64,000 nt of DNA from Vreelandella venusta (GCF_007989605.1 NZ_BJUL01000005.1:124001-188000); one strand, 5' to 3'; shown: positions 49,580 to 60,614, counted from the stretch's first letter. The notes: generated from the sequence alone by a model not told the origin. Numbers and translations: made by a program.

Positions 49580-52500
49580 TGGCAGCGTTACGTTCATTCT
49601 CTCGGTGGTGCCTAGTAGTAATCGCTTCGTTACTAGGAGGCCTTGCTGTTGCTCTATTGCTGGCACGTTTATTAATTAGCCAATCCAGTCTGCTGACACC
49701 GAAAATAGAAGCGTTATTAGAGGCCCGTGTCGGGGTGCCCGTTACTATCGAGCACCTATCGCTATCTTTGGCGCGTAACGATCTTGTTTTGCGATTGGAA
49801 GGCGTACATTCAGCGACGTCTGATGGGCAGCAATTAGTATCCCTTGAAAGTGCACTTTTACGGCTCGATGGCTGGGCGACATTGAGAAATATTGCGCCTG
49901 TGTTTAATGATGCGCGTATTACGGGCTTTGAGTTTCATCTCTATCAGCAGGAAAATGCTGCTTGGGGCTGGCCGGCGCCAGCAGAGCTACCGATTGCTAT
50001 GTCTGAGGAGCCCACTGTTGACTTAGAGGCGCTGGATGCCTGGGCGGGGCTTATTCTTCGCCAGCGCTTGTGGGTAGATAATACTCGTTTGGTGCTGCAT
50101 GGAAACCAGCAAGCCGTCACCTTGCACGCGCCTACCTTGCTGCTCAATGGCGACGAACGACGGACACGTTTGGAAGGTGCTATTACGATCTTAGAAGCGC
50201 AGAGCGAGAATTCGCAAGGCGCTGGGTCTCAAGAAGTCGAGGTTCAAGAAGCACAGGCACAAGAAACGCTGCCGGCTATCGCGATGAACGTGGAGATGCA
50301 GCCTGGGGCACAGGGCTTCCGTGATTTTTCAGCGGCACTTCAATTGGACATGCAGTTGGATCATCTCGTGGCACTAGCCGCTGTTTTACGTTCCGATCAT
50401 ATGCCTTTCCTAGAGCAAGCGGGAGGCGAGGTTACGTTATGGGGACGCTGGCATGCAGGGCGTTTAGATGAGGCTCGCTTGGCTGTTGATGTGCCACAGT
50501 TGACTCTGCGCCACGATATTCAATATGCCGTACTGCAGAATATTCAGGCCAATGGCCTTTGGCAGCGAGACGGCGAGGGCGGCGAAGCTTGGCTTAGTGG
50601 TGACGCTAAAAACGTTGAGTGGGCACGACCTGAAGGGGGAAGTGGTGGCCCAGCCCTACCGCGGCACTGGTACTTATCCCATCAGCCTGATCGATGGGAA
50701 GTCCGCACCAGCGAATTTGAACTGGCTTCTTTGGCGGCTTGGCGCGACTATATTTTGTTGCCTGAATCGCTGACTCGCGTGTTAAAAACGCTATCCCCCC
50801 GTGGTCAGGTTCAAGGTTTGCGGTTAGGTCAGCGTGAGGGGCATTGGGGGGTTGATGCGGCGTTAACCAATGTGGCGGTGCTGCCTTGGGAGCAAGCGCC
50901 AGGAGGTGGCCCCTTAGATGCCTGGGTACAGGCAAGAGATTTTCGCGGCAGGGTAACGTTTAACAGTGCCGGAAGCAGCTCGCTTAATTTTCCTGAATTG
51001 TTTGAATCCCCTATGCAGTTGAGTCATGCCGAGGGTGTGGTGGAGTGGGTGTATGATGGCCCAAGCACCATGATCAGTGGTAGGGATCTGCGCTTGGATT
51101 GGGACGGTGCCGAAGTGAGTGGAGGCTTTGGACTGATTGCGAGCGAGCACGGCGGACAATTTGGGCTTGATATAGCTTTTGCGAATGTTGATGCGCTTAA
51201 TTACCCGCTCTCCCAGTGGCTGCCTGTTAAGGCACTTGAACCTGAGCTTCGTGAGTGGTTATTAACTGACGTAGGTGGTTATGTTCCCAGTGGCTTGCTC
51301 AAGCTTAGCTTTCCCCTGACCGATGACGAGGCGGAGTCAGAAAGTCAGTTTGCAGAGCAAATTTCCTCCACGTTGGCTCTGACTGTTACACAAGGGCGAC
51401 TACCTATCGCGCCTGAGTGGCCTGTACTTGAGGAAATAGAGGGCAGGCTGGTTTGGAAGGACCAGGTGTTGGAGGCAGCTATTCAGCATGCTGAAAGCCA
51501 GGGCATTGAGGTCTCTGATGGGGTGCTAAAGATGGCCGATGAGACGCTTAATTTGTCGGGAAGTGTTCGCAGCGATAGTGATTCACTGCTGACGTTTCTC
51601 CAGACGATGCCCGAGCTTGATTTGCCCATACTTAACGATATTCGTGCAGAAGGCCGAGTTGAGGGTGACGTCGCTTTATCGTTGCCACTGAACGCGCCGG
51701 ACTCATTGGCGCTGGAGATTAATGCTCGACCCAATGTCACAACGCTTGCTTTTCAACCCGTCGCTATTCCGCTAGAAGATATTCAGGGGGAGGTGACGTG
51801 GCAGCAGCACGGCGAGAAAAGCGCGTTGCTTGGCAACGTTTCGGGTCTATGGTCGGGTAATTCCATAGAAGCGGATATCAATGTTCCGGACGACGGTATT
51901 GCCTTGGGTGGAGATATTGATATTGCCACCTTATTTCAACTGGCCAATATTCCCGCTGAACAAGCTCGCCAGCTGTTTGAAGGGCGTGCTCAGTGGCGTG
52001 GGCAGGTCAATCTACAGCCATCACCGTCGCTGGTCCTTGAAAGCCGCTTGCTTGGCATTACAAGCAAGTTGCCAGCGCCATTTAGTAAGTCCGCTGAACA
52101 GCCATGGCCATGGCGGTTCAGCGCCGACTTCGACAGTGGTCGCTTAAGCTCACAGTTGGCTGACATCGTTAATGCTCGCGTGCAGCTTGGTAACGATGAA
52201 CCGGCTGGGGCGATTACGCTAGGCAGCGCTGCTGCACCGAACGGTTGGCCGACGCAGCCAGGTTGGAGTGTTGTCGCGCAGCTTGATGAGTTGCCTCTCG
52301 ATGACTGGCAAGAGGCGTTGTCACCGTTGATGCAGGCGTCGTCTTCGCCGAATGGCGATAGTAAGGGTACGCCAATATCAGTCATGCTGAGTACGCCTTG
52401 CGTATATTTCCGTGATGCGTGTTTTGGTCGCTTAGAAGCGACAGGTAATCTTGAAGGAAAGCGCTTGGCTATGCAGTTAAGCGGTGATCTTGTGTCAGGG

Positions 52501-53490
52501 CGAGTGAATTATCAGCCTGATAGCGAGCTGCCGCTGGATATTGCAATCTCGTCGCTGGAAGTCGACCGGCTATTTGATATGCCTGCTGCAGCGCATGATA
52601 GCAGTGCGCCAACACCAGGCTCTTGGATGGATGCTGTTGAAACTCAGCACACCACACCAATTGCTATGCCGGAATGGCTTAACCAACTGCCGGATGGCAG
52701 GCTCAGACTAGCCGATATTGGCGTTGGTGAAGGGCGTTTCGGACCGTTAACCGCTTATTGGCAAAGCCAGGATCAACGTTTTACTCTTTCCCCGGTTGGC
52801 CTGACATTAGGTCAGCTCTCTGCCCGCGGAGAGTTGGTGTGGGAGGGCGACGCTAACAATAGCCATACTCGCGCTGATATTTCGATACAAGGTGGTGATG
52901 TAGGTACTGCGTTAGAGCATCTCGGTCAACCAATCGCTATGCGTAGCCGTTCCACGGATGTTGGCGCCGCTCTGACGTGGCCAGGCGCTCCTTGGCAATT
53001 AGAGTTAAGTCGGGCAGATGGGAATATTCGAGCCGATGTACGGGATGGACGCTTTGTGACGCTGGAATCTACACCGGCTCGCTTGGTTGGTCTGCTGAAT
53101 TTTGACAACATACTGCGTCGTTTGCGTTTCGATTTTTCGGACGTGACGGGACAAGGAACCGCGTTTGACCGGGTGCATGGCACGGCAGATGTCGCCACGG
53201 GGCAATTACAGCTACGCGGGCCGCTTACCATTGAAGCGCCATCTACCACGCTAACGTTAACGGGAAGCGTCAATCTTATACAACGTGAACTTGATCAGCG
53301 GTTAGGCGTCACACTACCTATTAGTCAGAGCTTGCCTATCGCAGCTATTGCAGTAGGTGCTCCGATCGTTGGTGGCGCTCTTTTTATAGCGGACCAGCTT
53401 TTTGGTAGCGCGTTAGATCAAGCAACCACTATTCACTATCGCGTGCGAGGTCCGTGGACGTCGCCGCAGATCACTCTAGAAGGCCCTTAA
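49579..53490 (+). CDS. yhdP: YhdP family AsmA-like phospholipid transport protein
   Basis: A 1303-residue protein of the AsmA-like repeating beta-groove family. E. coli YhdP (1266 residues) bridges inner and outer membrane and carries phospholipids to the outer membrane. It has an N-terminal transmembrane anchor (about residues 10-32), a DUF3971 central part and an AsmA_2-like C-terminal part with the hydrophobic segment [20 protein letters not shown]. Coupling to rng and tldD is by TAATG at both ends. Confidence 0.92.
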   Translation: MAALRSFSRWCLVVIASLLGGLAVALLLARLLISQSSLLTPKIEALLEARVGVPVTIEHLSLSLARNDLVLRLEGVHSATSDGQQLVSLESALLRLDGWATLRNIAPVFNDARITGFEFHLYQQENAAWGWPAPAELPIAMSEEPTVDLEALDAWAGLILRQRLWVDNTRLVLHGNQQAVTLHAPTLLLNGDERRTRLEGAITILEAQSENSQGAGSQEVEVQEAQAQETLPAIAMNVEMQPGAQGFRDFSAALQLDMQLDHLVALAAVLRSDHMPFLEQAGGEVTLWGRWHAGRLDEARLAVDVPQLTLRHDIQYAVLQNIQANGLWQRDGEGGEAWLSGDAKNVEWARPEGGSGGPALPRHWYLSHQPDRWEVRTSEFELASLAAWRDYILLPESLTRVLKTLSPRGQVQGLRLGQREGHWGVDAALTNVAVLPWEQAPGGGPLDAWVQARDFRGRVTFNSAGSSSLNFPELFESPMQLSHAEGVVEWVYDGPSTMISGRDLRLDWDGAEVSGGFGLIASEHGGQFGLDIAFANVDALNYPLSQWLPVKALEPELREWLLTDVGGYVPSGLLKLSFPLTDDEAESESQFAEQISSTLALTVTQGRLPIAPEWPVLEEIEGRLVWKDQVLEAAIQHAESQGIEVSDGVLKMADETLNLSGSVRSDSDSLLTFLQTMPELDLPILNDIRAEGRVEGDVALSLPLNAPDSLALEINARPNVTTLAFQPVAIPLEDIQGEVTWQQHGEKSALLGNVSGLWSGNSIEADINVPDDGIALGGDIDIATLFQLANIPAEQARQLFEGRAQWRGQVNLQPSPSLVLESRLLGITSKLPAPFSKSAEQPWPWRFSADFDSGRLSSQLADIVNARVQLGNDEPAGAITLGSAAAPNGWPTQPGWSVVAQLDELPLDDWQEALSPLMQASSSPNGDSKGTPISVMLSTPCVYFRDACFGRLEATGNLEGKRLAMQLSGDLVSGRVNYQPDSELPLDIAISSLEVDRLFDMPAAAHDSSAPTPGSWMDAVETQHTTPIAMPEWLNQLPDGRLRLADIGVGEGRFGPLTAYWQSQDQRFTLSPVGLTLGQLSARGELVWEGDANNSHTRADISIQGGDVGTALEHLGQPIAMRSRSTDVGAALTWPGAPWQLELSRADGNIRADVRDGRFVTLESTPARLVGLLNFDNILRRLRFDFSDVTGQGTAFDRVHGTADVATGQLQLRGPLTIEAPSTTLTLTGSVNLIQRELDQRLGVTLPISQSLPIAAIAVGAPIVGGALFIADQLFGSALDQATTIHYRVRGPWTSPQITLEGP

Positions 53491-54944
53491 TGACCGCACA
53501 TAAGAGCGATGTAAATACCGCTGTTTCGATTTTGTTAACACCAAGTGGCCTGGATTTGGATGCCTTGGATACAGGGCTGTCTTACGCCATGGGAGCGGGC
53601 ATCGATTATGCCGATCTCTACTTCCAACGTACTTGGCAAGAGGGCTGGGTGCTGGAAGATGGTGAGGTAAAAGAAGCCAGCTATAACATTGATGGCGGTG
53701 TTGGTGTGCGCTCCTTGGCGGGTGAAAAGACAGGCTTTGCCTACTCCAATCAAATTACCGCAGATGCGCTAATGGATACTGGGCGTACCGCCGCGGGCAT
53801 TGTGCGAAGCGGTAAACAGCTGCCTGGGCAGCCGGTAGTGGCTGTCAGCGCTGCCGGTCGTTATGCAGGACTTGATCCGTTGGCGGGGCTTACAGCTGAC
53901 GAAAAAGTGGCGATGTTGAAAGAAGCAGACCGCATCGCGCGCGCAGCTGACCCCTGTATTAGCCAAGTGAGTGCCTCATTGTCAGGCACTTATGAAGTGG
54001 TGTTAGTACGTGCCAGTGATGGCACCTTGGCGGCAGATATCCGCCCATTAGTGCGTTTTAACGTGAGTGTTATCGCAGCTAAAAACGGTCGGCGAGAGCG
54101 AGGTAGTGCTGGCGGGGGCGGTCGTTACTCTATGTCCCGGCTGCGAGATGAAAACGTAGCGGAACGCTATGCGAAAGAGGCTGTTCGCCAAGCCCTGGTT
54201 AACCTCGAAGCAGTCGATGCACCTGCTGGTCAAATGCCTGTTGTTCTCGGCGCAGGCTGGCCAGGTATTCTGCTTCATGAGGCGGTAGGCCACGGGCTAG
54301 AAGGCGATTTTAATCGTAAGGGCAGCTCAGCGTTTGCAGGGCAGATGGGCAAGCGTGTCGCAGCGAAAGGCGTGACGGTTGTCGACGATGCTACCGTTGC
54401 TGACTGCCGTGGTTCGTTAAGCGTGGACGATGAAGGCACGCCCGGGCAATACACACCGCTGATTGAAGACGGTATTTTAACGGGCTATATGCAAGACAAA
54501 CTTAACGCCCGGTTAATGAACATGGCGCCAACGGGTAATGCGCGACGTGAATCTTTTGCCCATTTGCCGATGCCGCGTATGACCAATACGGTCATGCTGG
54601 CAGGCCAAGATGAACCCGCCGACATTATCAAAAGTGTTAAGCGCGGTATCTATGCGGTCAGTTTTGGTGGTGGTCAGGTCGATATTACATCAGGCAAGTT
54701 CGTGTTTTCAGCCAGCGAAGCCTACCTCATTGAAGATGGCAAAATTACCGCGCCTGTTAAAGGGGCAACCTTGATTGGCAGCGGCCCTGAGGCAATGGGG
54801 CGTGTTTCAATGATTGGCCATGATATGGAGATGGACACCGGTATCGGAGTGTGCGGCAAAGAGGAGCAGGGAGTGCCGGTAGGCGTTGGTCAGCCCACCC
54901 TTAAGCTGGATGAGCTGACTGTTGGCGGTACCCAGTCGTCGTAA
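53490..54944 (+). CDS. tldD: Metalloprotease TldD
   Basis: With PmbA (TldE) forms a heterodimeric zinc protease that processes unfolded or modified peptides such as microcin B17. The HExxxH zinc motif is [11 protein letters not shown] near residue 260. The length of 484 is normal. The ATG at 53490 overlaps the yhdP stop (TAATG). An in-frame start at 53454 would lie within yhdP and is rejected. The partner pmbA is 660 bases downstream on the same strand. Confidence 0.97.
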   Translation: MTAHKSDVNTAVSILLTPSGLDLDALDTGLSYAMGAGIDYADLYFQRTWQEGWVLEDGEVKEASYNIDGGVGVRSLAGEKTGFAYSNQITADALMDTGRTAAGIVRSGKQLPGQPVVAVSAAGRYAGLDPLAGLTADEKVAMLKEADRIARAADPCISQVSASLSGTYEVVLVRASDGTLAADIRPLVRFNVSVIAAKNGRRERGSAGGGGRYSMSRLRDENVAERYAKEAVRQALVNLEAVDAPAGQMPVVLGAGWPGILLHEAVGHGLEGDFNRKGSSAFAGQMGKRVAAKGVTVVDDATVADCRGSLSVDDEGTPGQYTPLIEDGILTGYMQDKLNARLMNMAPTGNARRESFAHLPMPRMTNTVMLAGQDEPADIIKSVKRGIYAVSFGGGQVDITSGKFVFSASEAYLIEDGKITAPVKGATLIGSGPEAMGRVSMIGHDMEMDTGIGVCGKEEQGVPVGVGQPTLKLDELTVGGTQSS

Positions 54945-54987
54945 CTTGGCTTGGTCTTTATGACTCAGTCATTGAGGCATGCAAGGG

Positions 54988-55509
54988 TTAGAGTGCCAGC
55001 GTATCGCGTAAGTGTTTGAACAGCTTACGCGAGCTGGTTGGTGGTTTACTTTGCTCACGCTCTTTGCGTGCATTGCGTACCAGTTGTCGTATTGCCTGAC
55101 GATCAGCGTTAGGGTATTCCGCCATAAATAGATCAACAGCACTGTCACCTTCTTCGATTAACCGATCGCGCCATTTTTCTAGTCGGTGAAAGGCATGATC
55201 GCGCTGCTCTTTTTCTTGCTCGATAGCGTCGAAGACACCCTGTATGGCAGTAAGGTCTTCTTTGCGAATAAGCTTGCCCACATATTGCATATGGCGACGG
55301 CGGCCTTCATGGGAGCGGATGCGCGAGGTTTCTTCTATGGCGCGTAACATGTCGTCAGAGAGCGGAAATTTTGCGCGTTCTGCAGGTTTCATGGCGATAA
55401 GCGTTTCGCCAAGCGCCTGGAGAGCATGCATTTCCCGCTTGAGCTGCGATTTGCTGGGGCGCTCTTCTTGTTCATCAATATCGAAGGGCTCGGGACGTTG
55501 CTTAGGCAT
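54988..55509 (-). CDS. darP: Ribosome assembly factor DarP (YjgA)
   Basis: A DUF615 protein of 173 residues, related to E. coli YjgA, that associates with pre-50S subunits. Conserved features are SKSQLKREMHALQALGE, the GRRRHMQYVGKLIRKED segment and the basic C-terminal ROL-type end. It is encoded against the tldD-pmbA direction, a standard insertion in this cluster. The ATG at 55509 was chosen; a GTG at 55521 is in frame with a poor site. Confidence 0.92.
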   Translation of the reverse strand: MPKQRPEPFDIDEQEERPSKSQLKREMHALQALGETLIAMKPAERAKFPLSDDMLRAIEETSRIRSHEGRRRHMQYVGKLIRKEDLTAIQGVFDAIEQEKEQRDHAFHRLEKWRDRLIEEGDSAVDLFMAEYPNADRQAIRQLVRNARKEREQSKPPTSSRKLFKHLRDTLAL

Positions 55510-55605
55510 ACTAGAACTCACTAATTAGTTTCGTTTGCAGCATTATATCAGGCTGCGACCACAACATTGATCCGCCAATGCGATTCAGGCGAAAAGGAGG
55601 CCAAA

Positions 55606-56946
55606 ATGGCACAAGCATTTGATGCAGCGGCCCAGCAGGTGCTGTTAACACAGCGTGCTGAAGAGGCGCTTGCGCTGGCAAAAAAATTAGGCGCAGATGC
55701 TGCCGAGGTCGGCGCTAGTGTAGATCAAGGCCTTGGGATAAGCGTGCGTCTTGGTGAAGTTGAAACCGTCGAGCTTTCACGTGATCAAGGGATTGCCGTT
55801 ACGCTATATGTTGGGCAGCGCAAGGGCAGTGCCTCGTCTACCGATGCCAGCAGTGCGTCAATTAAAGCCACGGTAGAGAAAGCCCTGGCAATTGCCCGTT
55901 ATACGGGTGAGGATCCTGCCGCAGGGTTGGCAGATGCATCGCTAATGGCAACTGACCTACCTGACCTTAAAGTACATTATCCATGGGCGTTGACGACTGA
56001 CGAAGCAATCGAATTGGCGCTGGCATGTGAGCAAGCGGGGCGTGACGTAGCGGGTATTCATCAGTCGGAAGGTGCTTCGCTATCCAGTGGTGAGGGAGTG
56101 CGAGTTTATGCTAACAGCCACGGTTTCCTCGGCACCCAGAAAGGCAGCAGCCATTCGCTTTCCTGCATGCTGATTGCACAGGATGAGAAGGGTATGCAAC
56201 GCGATTACGATTATACTTCGGCTCGTAATCCCGCCATGCTTCGTGATCCTGCGGAGGTTGGCCGCGAAGCGGCGTCACGCACGCTACGTCGGTTAGGCGC
56301 TCAGCGGCCGCCAACAGGCTCCTTCCCGGTGCTGTTTGACCCGTCGCTTTCCAGCGGCCTGGTAGGTCATTTAATGGGAGCGTTGGCAGGTGGGGCGCTT
56401 TATCGCGAATCCTCTTTCTTATGTGATCGTTTAGGTAGCCCGCTATTCCCGAGCTGGTTTGGCTTGGAAGAACGGCCTATGGAGATTGGAGCCACGGCTA
56501 GCTCGCCGTTTGATGCTGAAGGCGTTCAGACTCGTAATAATCGCTTTATTGATCAGGGTAGTGTCGCCAGCTATATGCTGTCTGCTTACAGTGCGCGGCG
56601 CTTGGGCATGCAATCGACAGGGAATGCCGGTGGGGCGCGCAATTTACGTCTGTTGGCGCCGCTGACGCCGCGAGATGATTTGCTGAAGCAGATGGGGCGT
56701 GGCATTTGGGTGACTGAACTAATGGGGCAGGGGGTTAACGGCGTGACGGGTGACTATTCACGAGGCGCTGCAGGCTTCTGGGTAGACAATGGCGAAATAC
56801 AGCATCCCATCGAGGAGTTCACTATTGCCAGTAATTTGAATAGCATGTTTGCTGGCTTAGTTGCAGTCGGTGATGATACCGATACCCGTGGCAGTATTCA
56901 CACGGGTAGTTGGCTAATTGATGCAATGACCGTCGCTGGTAACTAA
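55606..56946 (+). CDS. pmbA: Metalloprotease PmbA (TldE)
   Basis: Second half of the TldD/TldE protease heterodimer, which lacks the zinc motif itself. The 446-residue protein shows the family features GSASSTDASSASI, FDPSLSSGLVGHLMGALAGGALYRESSFL and GVTGDYSRGAAGFWVDNG. GGAGG stands before the ATG at 55606; an earlier in-frame start at 55567 is in the spacer. It is convergent with ptsO. Confidence 0.96.
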   Translation: MAQAFDAAAQQVLLTQRAEEALALAKKLGADAAEVGASVDQGLGISVRLGEVETVELSRDQGIAVTLYVGQRKGSASSTDASSASIKATVEKALAIARYTGEDPAAGLADASLMATDLPDLKVHYPWALTTDEAIELALACEQAGRDVAGIHQSEGASLSSGEGVRVYANSHGFLGTQKGSSHSLSCMLIAQDEKGMQRDYDYTSARNPAMLRDPAEVGREAASRTLRRLGAQRPPTGSFPVLFDPSLSSGLVGHLMGALAGGALYRESSFLCDRLGSPLFPSWFGLEERPMEIGATASSPFDAEGVQTRNNRFIDQGSVASYMLSAYSARRLGMQSTGNAGGARNLRLLAPLTPRDDLLKQMGRGIWVTELMGQGVNGVTGDYSRGAAGFWVDNGEIQHPIEEFTIASNLNSMFAGLVAVGDDTDTRGSIHTGSWLIDAMTVAGN

Positions 56947-56991
56947 CAACTTGGCTAACGGCTCAGCTAACACGTTGGCTGACGCTGTTTT

Positions 56992-57029
56992 ACTGATGTT
57001 AGTACTCTTCACTAATGTTAGTGCTCTTC
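56992..57029 (-). repeat. 19-bp tandem duplication at the ptsO 3' end
   Basis: ACTGATGTTAGTACTCTTC (56992-57010) and ACTAATGTTAGTGCTCTTC (57011-57029) are adjacent direct copies with two differences. On the minus strand each reads the last ptsO codons: Glu-Glu-His-stop in the true gene end, Glu-Glu-Tyr-stop in the extra copy. Confidence 0.75.
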
Positions 57030-57287
57030 GTCAAAACGCGCGTCGAACAGAGCTTCAATCGCCTCTAGTGCTTGTTCGGCGTCGTCGCCTTCCGCTTGGA
57101 TTCTAAGTTCAGTGCCACAAGGAGCGGCCAGCATTAACAACGACATAATGTTGGCCGCATCTGCCATTTGCTGTTGCTTGTAAACGTGAATCTTGGCCGA
57201 AAACTGTTGGCCACACTTGACGAGTTTTGTCGCTGCGCGAGCATGAAGGCCGCGCTGATTAGTGAGTGTTAAGATTCTTTCTGGCAC
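57018..57287 (-). CDS. ptsO: Phosphocarrier protein NPr (nitrogen PTS)
   Basis: An HPr-like protein of 89 residues that carries phosphate between PtsP and PtsN. The phosphorylated His15 lies in RGLHARAATKLV, and the NIMSLLML helix is intact. The start is the GTG at 57287 preceded by AAAGGAA; a longer reading starting inside rapZ has no conserved residues. It is the last gene of the rpoN operon, 46 bases after rapZ. Confidence 0.93.
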   Translation of the reverse strand: MPERILTLTNQRGLHARAATKLVKCGQQFSAKIHVYKQQQMADAANIMSLLMLAAPCGTELRIQAEGDDAEQALEAIEALFDARFDEEH

Positions 57288-57333
57288 TCTGGTTCCTTTT
57301 TGCCGAGTGGGGTCGTGAAGAAAAAGGCGTTGC

Positions 57334-58248
57334 TTATTGCGCGTTTGTTGAAGGCGGGGATGTGGAAGGCTGCTGTTCACTGAGCGTGTACTGCAGGCCT
57401 AGCTCACGATGACGGAGTTGAACCTCTCCCGCTTGTTTCACCAGCATTTGCGCTAGTTGTTCCACCATAAAGACAGAGCGGTGCTGCCCACCGGTACAGC
57501 CAATAGCAATCGTCATATAGCTGCGTTGGCTATTTTGGTAAGCGGGTAGCCACTTTTCCAACCATGTCTGGATATCATTGCGCATTTCTTCAACGACGGG
57601 ATATCCCTTCAGAAAGTGGATGATATTGGCGTCACGGCCAGTGTATTGGCGCAGTGTAGGATCCCAGTACGGGTTTGGTAAGCAGCGCACGTCAAAGACG
57701 AGATCAGCGTCAAGTGGGACGCCACGCTTATAGCCAAATGACTCTAGTGTCAGCGTTAATCTATCTTCACGCTGTTGAGCAACCTGATCCGTTATCCGGC
57801 GACGCAGGTCATGAACCGACAGACGTGATGTGTCGATCATCAGGTCAGCAAGATCACGGATGTCTAGCAGGGTTTCTTCTTCTTTATTGATGGCCTCTTC
57901 GAGCGTCATGTCACTGTCACGCGTCAGGGGGTGGCGACGACGCGTAGCTGAATAGCGCTCAAGCAGAATTCGGGCATCGGTGGTTAGATAGATAACCTGA
58001 AAGTGAATGCTTTTCTGACGCAAAGATTCGAGCATTTTTGGCAGCTGCTTTAGTGCAGCAGGCAAATTGCGCGCATCAATGCTTACCGCTAGTTGGGGAC
58101 GTGCCCCTTGCTCACGAAGCTCATCCACCAGAGAGCTGAGTAGCATGGCCGGCAGGTTATCGATGGCGCAATAGCCAAGATCTTCTAACGCTTGTAAGGC
58201 GATAGATTTACCGGACCCTGAACGGCCGCTAATGATCACCAGTTGCAT
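57334..58248 (-). CDS. rapZ: RNase adapter RapZ
   Basis: An ATP/GTP-binding protein that in enterobacteria presents the GlmZ RNA to RNase E and so controls glucosamine-6-phosphate synthesis. The P-loop GRSGSGKS is at residues 8-15, followed by the Walker B-like region; the C-terminal domain contains IAIGCTGGQHRSV. The last about 20 residues are a Ser/Pro/Thr tail. Enteric GlmZ is probably absent in this genus, so its target here is unknown. Confidence 0.95.
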   Translation of the reverse strand: MQLVIISGRSGSGKSIALQALEDLGYCAIDNLPAMLLSSLVDELREQGARPQLAVSIDARNLPAALKQLPKMLESLRQKSIHFQVIYLTTDARILLERYSATRRRHPLTRDSDMTLEEAINKEEETLLDIRDLADLMIDTSRLSVHDLRRRITDQVAQQREDRLTLTLESFGYKRGVPLDADLVFDVRCLPNPYWDPTLRQYTGRDANIIHFLKGYPVVEEMRNDIQTWLEKWLPAYQNSQRSYMTIAIGCTGGQHRSVFMVEQLAQMLVKQAGEVQLRHRELGLQYTLSEQQPSTSPPSTNAQ

Positions 58249-58322
58249 AGAGTGTCTCTTGGCATGCCAATAAAAATGAAGGTAAATGTTGAACTTGTAG
58301 GCAGTGTCTAACGGTGGACCGT

Positions 58323-58793
58323 TTAGCTAACAGGTTGTTCACGAATTTTTGCTGTTATAAGGTCCAATAGCTCACGTTGGCTAGCCGCTCTACGAAGCTG
58401 CTGGCGTGTGTCAACGCTGTTCATAATGGACGCCACTTGCCCTAATAAGGCTAAGTGCGTGTCGTCCGCTTCTTCGGGTACTAAAAGTACGAAAACAAGG
58501 TCGACGGGGTCGCCATCAATAGCATCGAAGTCTACGGGCTCAGCTAGCTTTAAGAAACCAGCTATAGGTGAGCTACAGTGAGGGCTGCGGGCGTGAGGAA
58601 TAGCAACGCCGTTGCCTATTCCAGTGCTGCCCAAGCGCTCACGACCTATCAGGCGGCTGAAGACTTCTTGGCTATCTAGGCTTGGCGTATTTTGCGCAAT
58701 AAAGGTGCTGAAAAATTCCAGCACCCTTTTTTTGCTACCCCCGGGGACGTCATACAGCACGCGCTCCGGGGGAAGAATGGTTTCCAACGTCAT
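58323..58793 (-). CDS. ptsN: PTS IIA-like nitrogen regulatory protein PtsN
   Basis: The EIIA(Ntr) protein that receives phosphate from NPr and controls potassium and nitrogen functions through its phosphorylation state. The 156-residue protein carries the phosphorylated His67 in GNGVAIPHARS. The ATG at 58793 is four bases after hpf, so the two are coupled. A longer upstream reading overlaps hpf and is not the gene. Confidence 0.95.
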   Translation of the reverse strand: MTLETILPPERVLYDVPGGSKKRVLEFFSTFIAQNTPSLDSQEVFSRLIGRERLGSTGIGNGVAIPHARSPHCSSPIAGFLKLAEPVDFDAIDGDPVDLVFVLLVPEEADDTHLALLGQVASIMNSVDTRQQLRRAASQRELLDLITAKIREQPVS

Positions 58794-58797
58794 TGAG

Positions 58798-59106
58798 TTA
58801 ACGCACGCCGGCGCCTTGGGCGCGAGCTTGTGCTTTTTCCTTGTGTTTAACGAGTTGACGGTCAATTTTGTCCGCTAGTGCATCAATTGCAGCGTACATA
58901 TCATTGTCTAATGCTTCTGCGTGTAGATCGGCTCCGGCAGCATGCAGGGTGCAGGCAGCCTGTTGACGCTCCTTCTCAACAGATAAGGTTACTTGTACGG
59001 TGGTGATGTTGTCATAATGGCGCTCAACGCGTTCCAGCTTCTCATTTACATAGTCACGCAAGGCGTCAGTCAGATCTACGTGATGACCAGTGATATTTAC
59101 TTGCAT
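58798..59106 (-). CDS. hpf: Ribosome hibernation promoting factor (short form)
   Basis: A 102-residue protein with one sigma-54 modulation/HPF domain, which makes inactive 100S ribosomes in stationary phase together with RMF. It begins MQVNITGHHVDLTDALRDYV and contains DLHAEALDNDMYAAIDALADKID. The C-terminal dimer domain of long HPF is absent. It directly follows rpoN with a likely internal promoter (59140). Confidence 0.96.
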   Translation of the reverse strand: MQVNITGHHVDLTDALRDYVNEKLERVERHYDNITTVQVTLSVEKERQQAACTLHAAGADLHAEALDNDMYAAIDALADKIDRQLVKHKEKAQARAQGAGVR

Positions 59107-59139
59107 TGACGTGCTCCTTATCCATCGGACTGTTCTTCG

Positions 59140-59166
59140 ATTGTAACCCTTTTTGCGCTATTGCAA
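59140..59166 (-). promoter_or_regulatory. Candidate promoter for hpf-ptsN-rapZ-ptsO
   Basis: On the minus strand TTGCAA (plus 59161-59166) and TACAAT (plus 59140-59145) are 15 bases apart, about 35 bases before the hpf ATG. The -10 box is good but the spacer is short. An extra promoter here would let hibernation genes be raised independently of rpoN. Confidence 0.35.
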
Positions 59167-59204
59167 AGCCCCTAGACGGACTTTGTCTCGTTAGCACTGT
59201 TTTA

Positions 59205-60614
59205 TTAGCGTAAACGGCGGCGCTCGCTTGAAGAGGGAATACCCATTGATTCACGATATTTGGCCACCGTTCGCCTTGCTACTTGAATGCCACCCTCTTC
59301 CAATAGCGCCACGAGGCGGCTGTCTGAGAGGGGTTTTCCGGGCGGCTCATCTTGTACCAGCTTTTTGATTCGCGCTCGGATGGCAGTGCTGGAGTGATTG
59401 TCGCCGCCATCCTGGCCACTTACTTGGCTTGAGAAGAAGTATTTGAGCTCGAACACGCCACGCGGAGTATGAATATATTTCTGGGTGGTGACCCTGGAAA
59501 TAGTAGATTCATGCATTTCCACGGCATCTGCGATATCGGCTAAGATCAGCGGTTTCATGGCTTCTTCACCGTGTTCCAGAAAGCCTATCTGGCGAGCGAT
59601 GATTTCTCGACCCACCCGCAGCAGCGTATCATTTCGGCTTGAAAGGCTCTTGATGAGCCAGCGAGCTTCCTGAAGATGCTCTTTTAAAAATTGGTTATCT
59701 TGGCTCTTGTCAGCCCGTTTGATGAGGCTTGCGTAGTCAGGTTGAATGCGCAAGCGCGGCAGCGCCTCTGGGTTTAGCTCCAGGTGCCATCCTTCGTGGT
59801 CATGGCGGACGACTAAATCTGGCGTTACGTAGCTGTCATCTGTGTCGCCAAAGGCACTCCCAGGGCGGGGATCAAGGCTGCGGATCAAGCGAATGACATC
59901 ATCAAGCTGCTCATCATCCAGACTTAACCGTCGCTTTAGCAGGCGCGCATCATCTTTACCGAGCGCTTCAAGAAATTGACGCACTAGCCGCTTGGCAGGC
60001 ATCAACAGCGGTGTATCTTCGGGGAGTGAGGCGAGCTGCAGCATTAAGCATTCTCGCAGGTCGCGAGCAAATACACCGGTGGGTTCAAACTGTTGAAGGC
60101 GCAGCAGGGTTGTTTCAACTTCACGCTGGCTAAGGCCTTCATGCCCCTGGGCTTTAAGTCCTTCGCGAATGTCATTGAGCGGCTGTGTGAGGTAGCCGTT
60201 GGCATCCAGGGCATCGATGAGGCTTTCAGCAATGGCATGATCGCGTGGTGAAAAATCTGTCATGGCGAGTTGCCAAAGTAAGTGGCCATGTAAACTTTGA
60301 CCAGCGGCTTGACGCTCAAAGTCTGGCCCCTCGCTACTGGCACCATGGCTACCCAAGTCTTGATAAGTGTCTGACCAGTCACTGTCAGTAGAGAGCTCGT
60401 TAGGAATGCTTTCGGACCACTCAGCTTCCTGGGGCTCGCTAACGGCCTGCTCGCCGAACTCGTCTTCCTGCTCAAGCATGGGGTTGGCATCAAGCGCTTG
60501 CTGAATTTCTTGACGGAGGTCCAGCGTTGATAGCTGTAACAGGGCGATGGCCTGCTGCAGCTGAGGTGTCATGGTCAGCTGTGTACCGATACGCAATTGA
60601 AGAGAAGCTTTCAT
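59205..60614 (-). CDS. rpoN: RNA polymerase sigma-54 factor
   Basis: The 469-residue sigma factor for nitrogen, motility and stress genes that need AAA+ activators. Region I (about 1-45) begins LQLRIGTQLTMTPQLQQAI and is Gln/Leu-rich. An acidic linker follows, then the core-binding domain and the C-terminal HTH. The RpoN box ARRTVAKYRESMGIP is close to the end. The ATG at 60614 gives MKASLQLR, as in E. coli MKQGLQLR. Confidence 0.98.
   Translation of the reverse strand: MKASLQLRIGTQLTMTPQLQQAIALLQLSTLDLRQEIQQALDANPMLEQEDEFGEQAVSEPQEAEWSESIPNELSTDSDWSDTYQDLGSHGASSEGPDFERQAAGQSLHGHLLWQLAMTDFSPRDHAIAESLIDALDANGYLTQPLNDIREGLKAQGHEGLSQREVETTLLRLQQFEPTGVFARDLRECLMLQLASLPEDTPLLMPAKRLVRQFLEALGKDDARLLKRRLSLDDEQLDDVIRLIRSLDPRPGSAFGDTDDSYVTPDLVVRHDHEGWHLELNPEALPRLRIQPDYASLIKRADKSQDNQFLKEHLQEARWLIKSLSSRNDTLLRVGREIIARQIGFLEHGEEAMKPLILADIADAVEMHESTISRVTTQKYIHTPRGVFELKYFFSSQVSGQDGGDNHSSTAIRARIKKLVQDEPPGKPLSDSRLVALLEEGGIQVARRTVAKYRESMGIPSSSERRRLR

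Noticed and set aside
54961-54971. Palindrome TGACTCAGTCA between tldD and darP
   Set aside because: A short palindrome with no T-run and no regulator evidence; convergent position only weakly suggests any role.
57281-57305. TGGCAC followed by a T/G-rich stretch, suggesting a sigma-54 promoter
   Set aside because: The second box is not TTGC at the right distance, and the site is within the minus-strand ptsO start region with no gene to serve on the plus strand.
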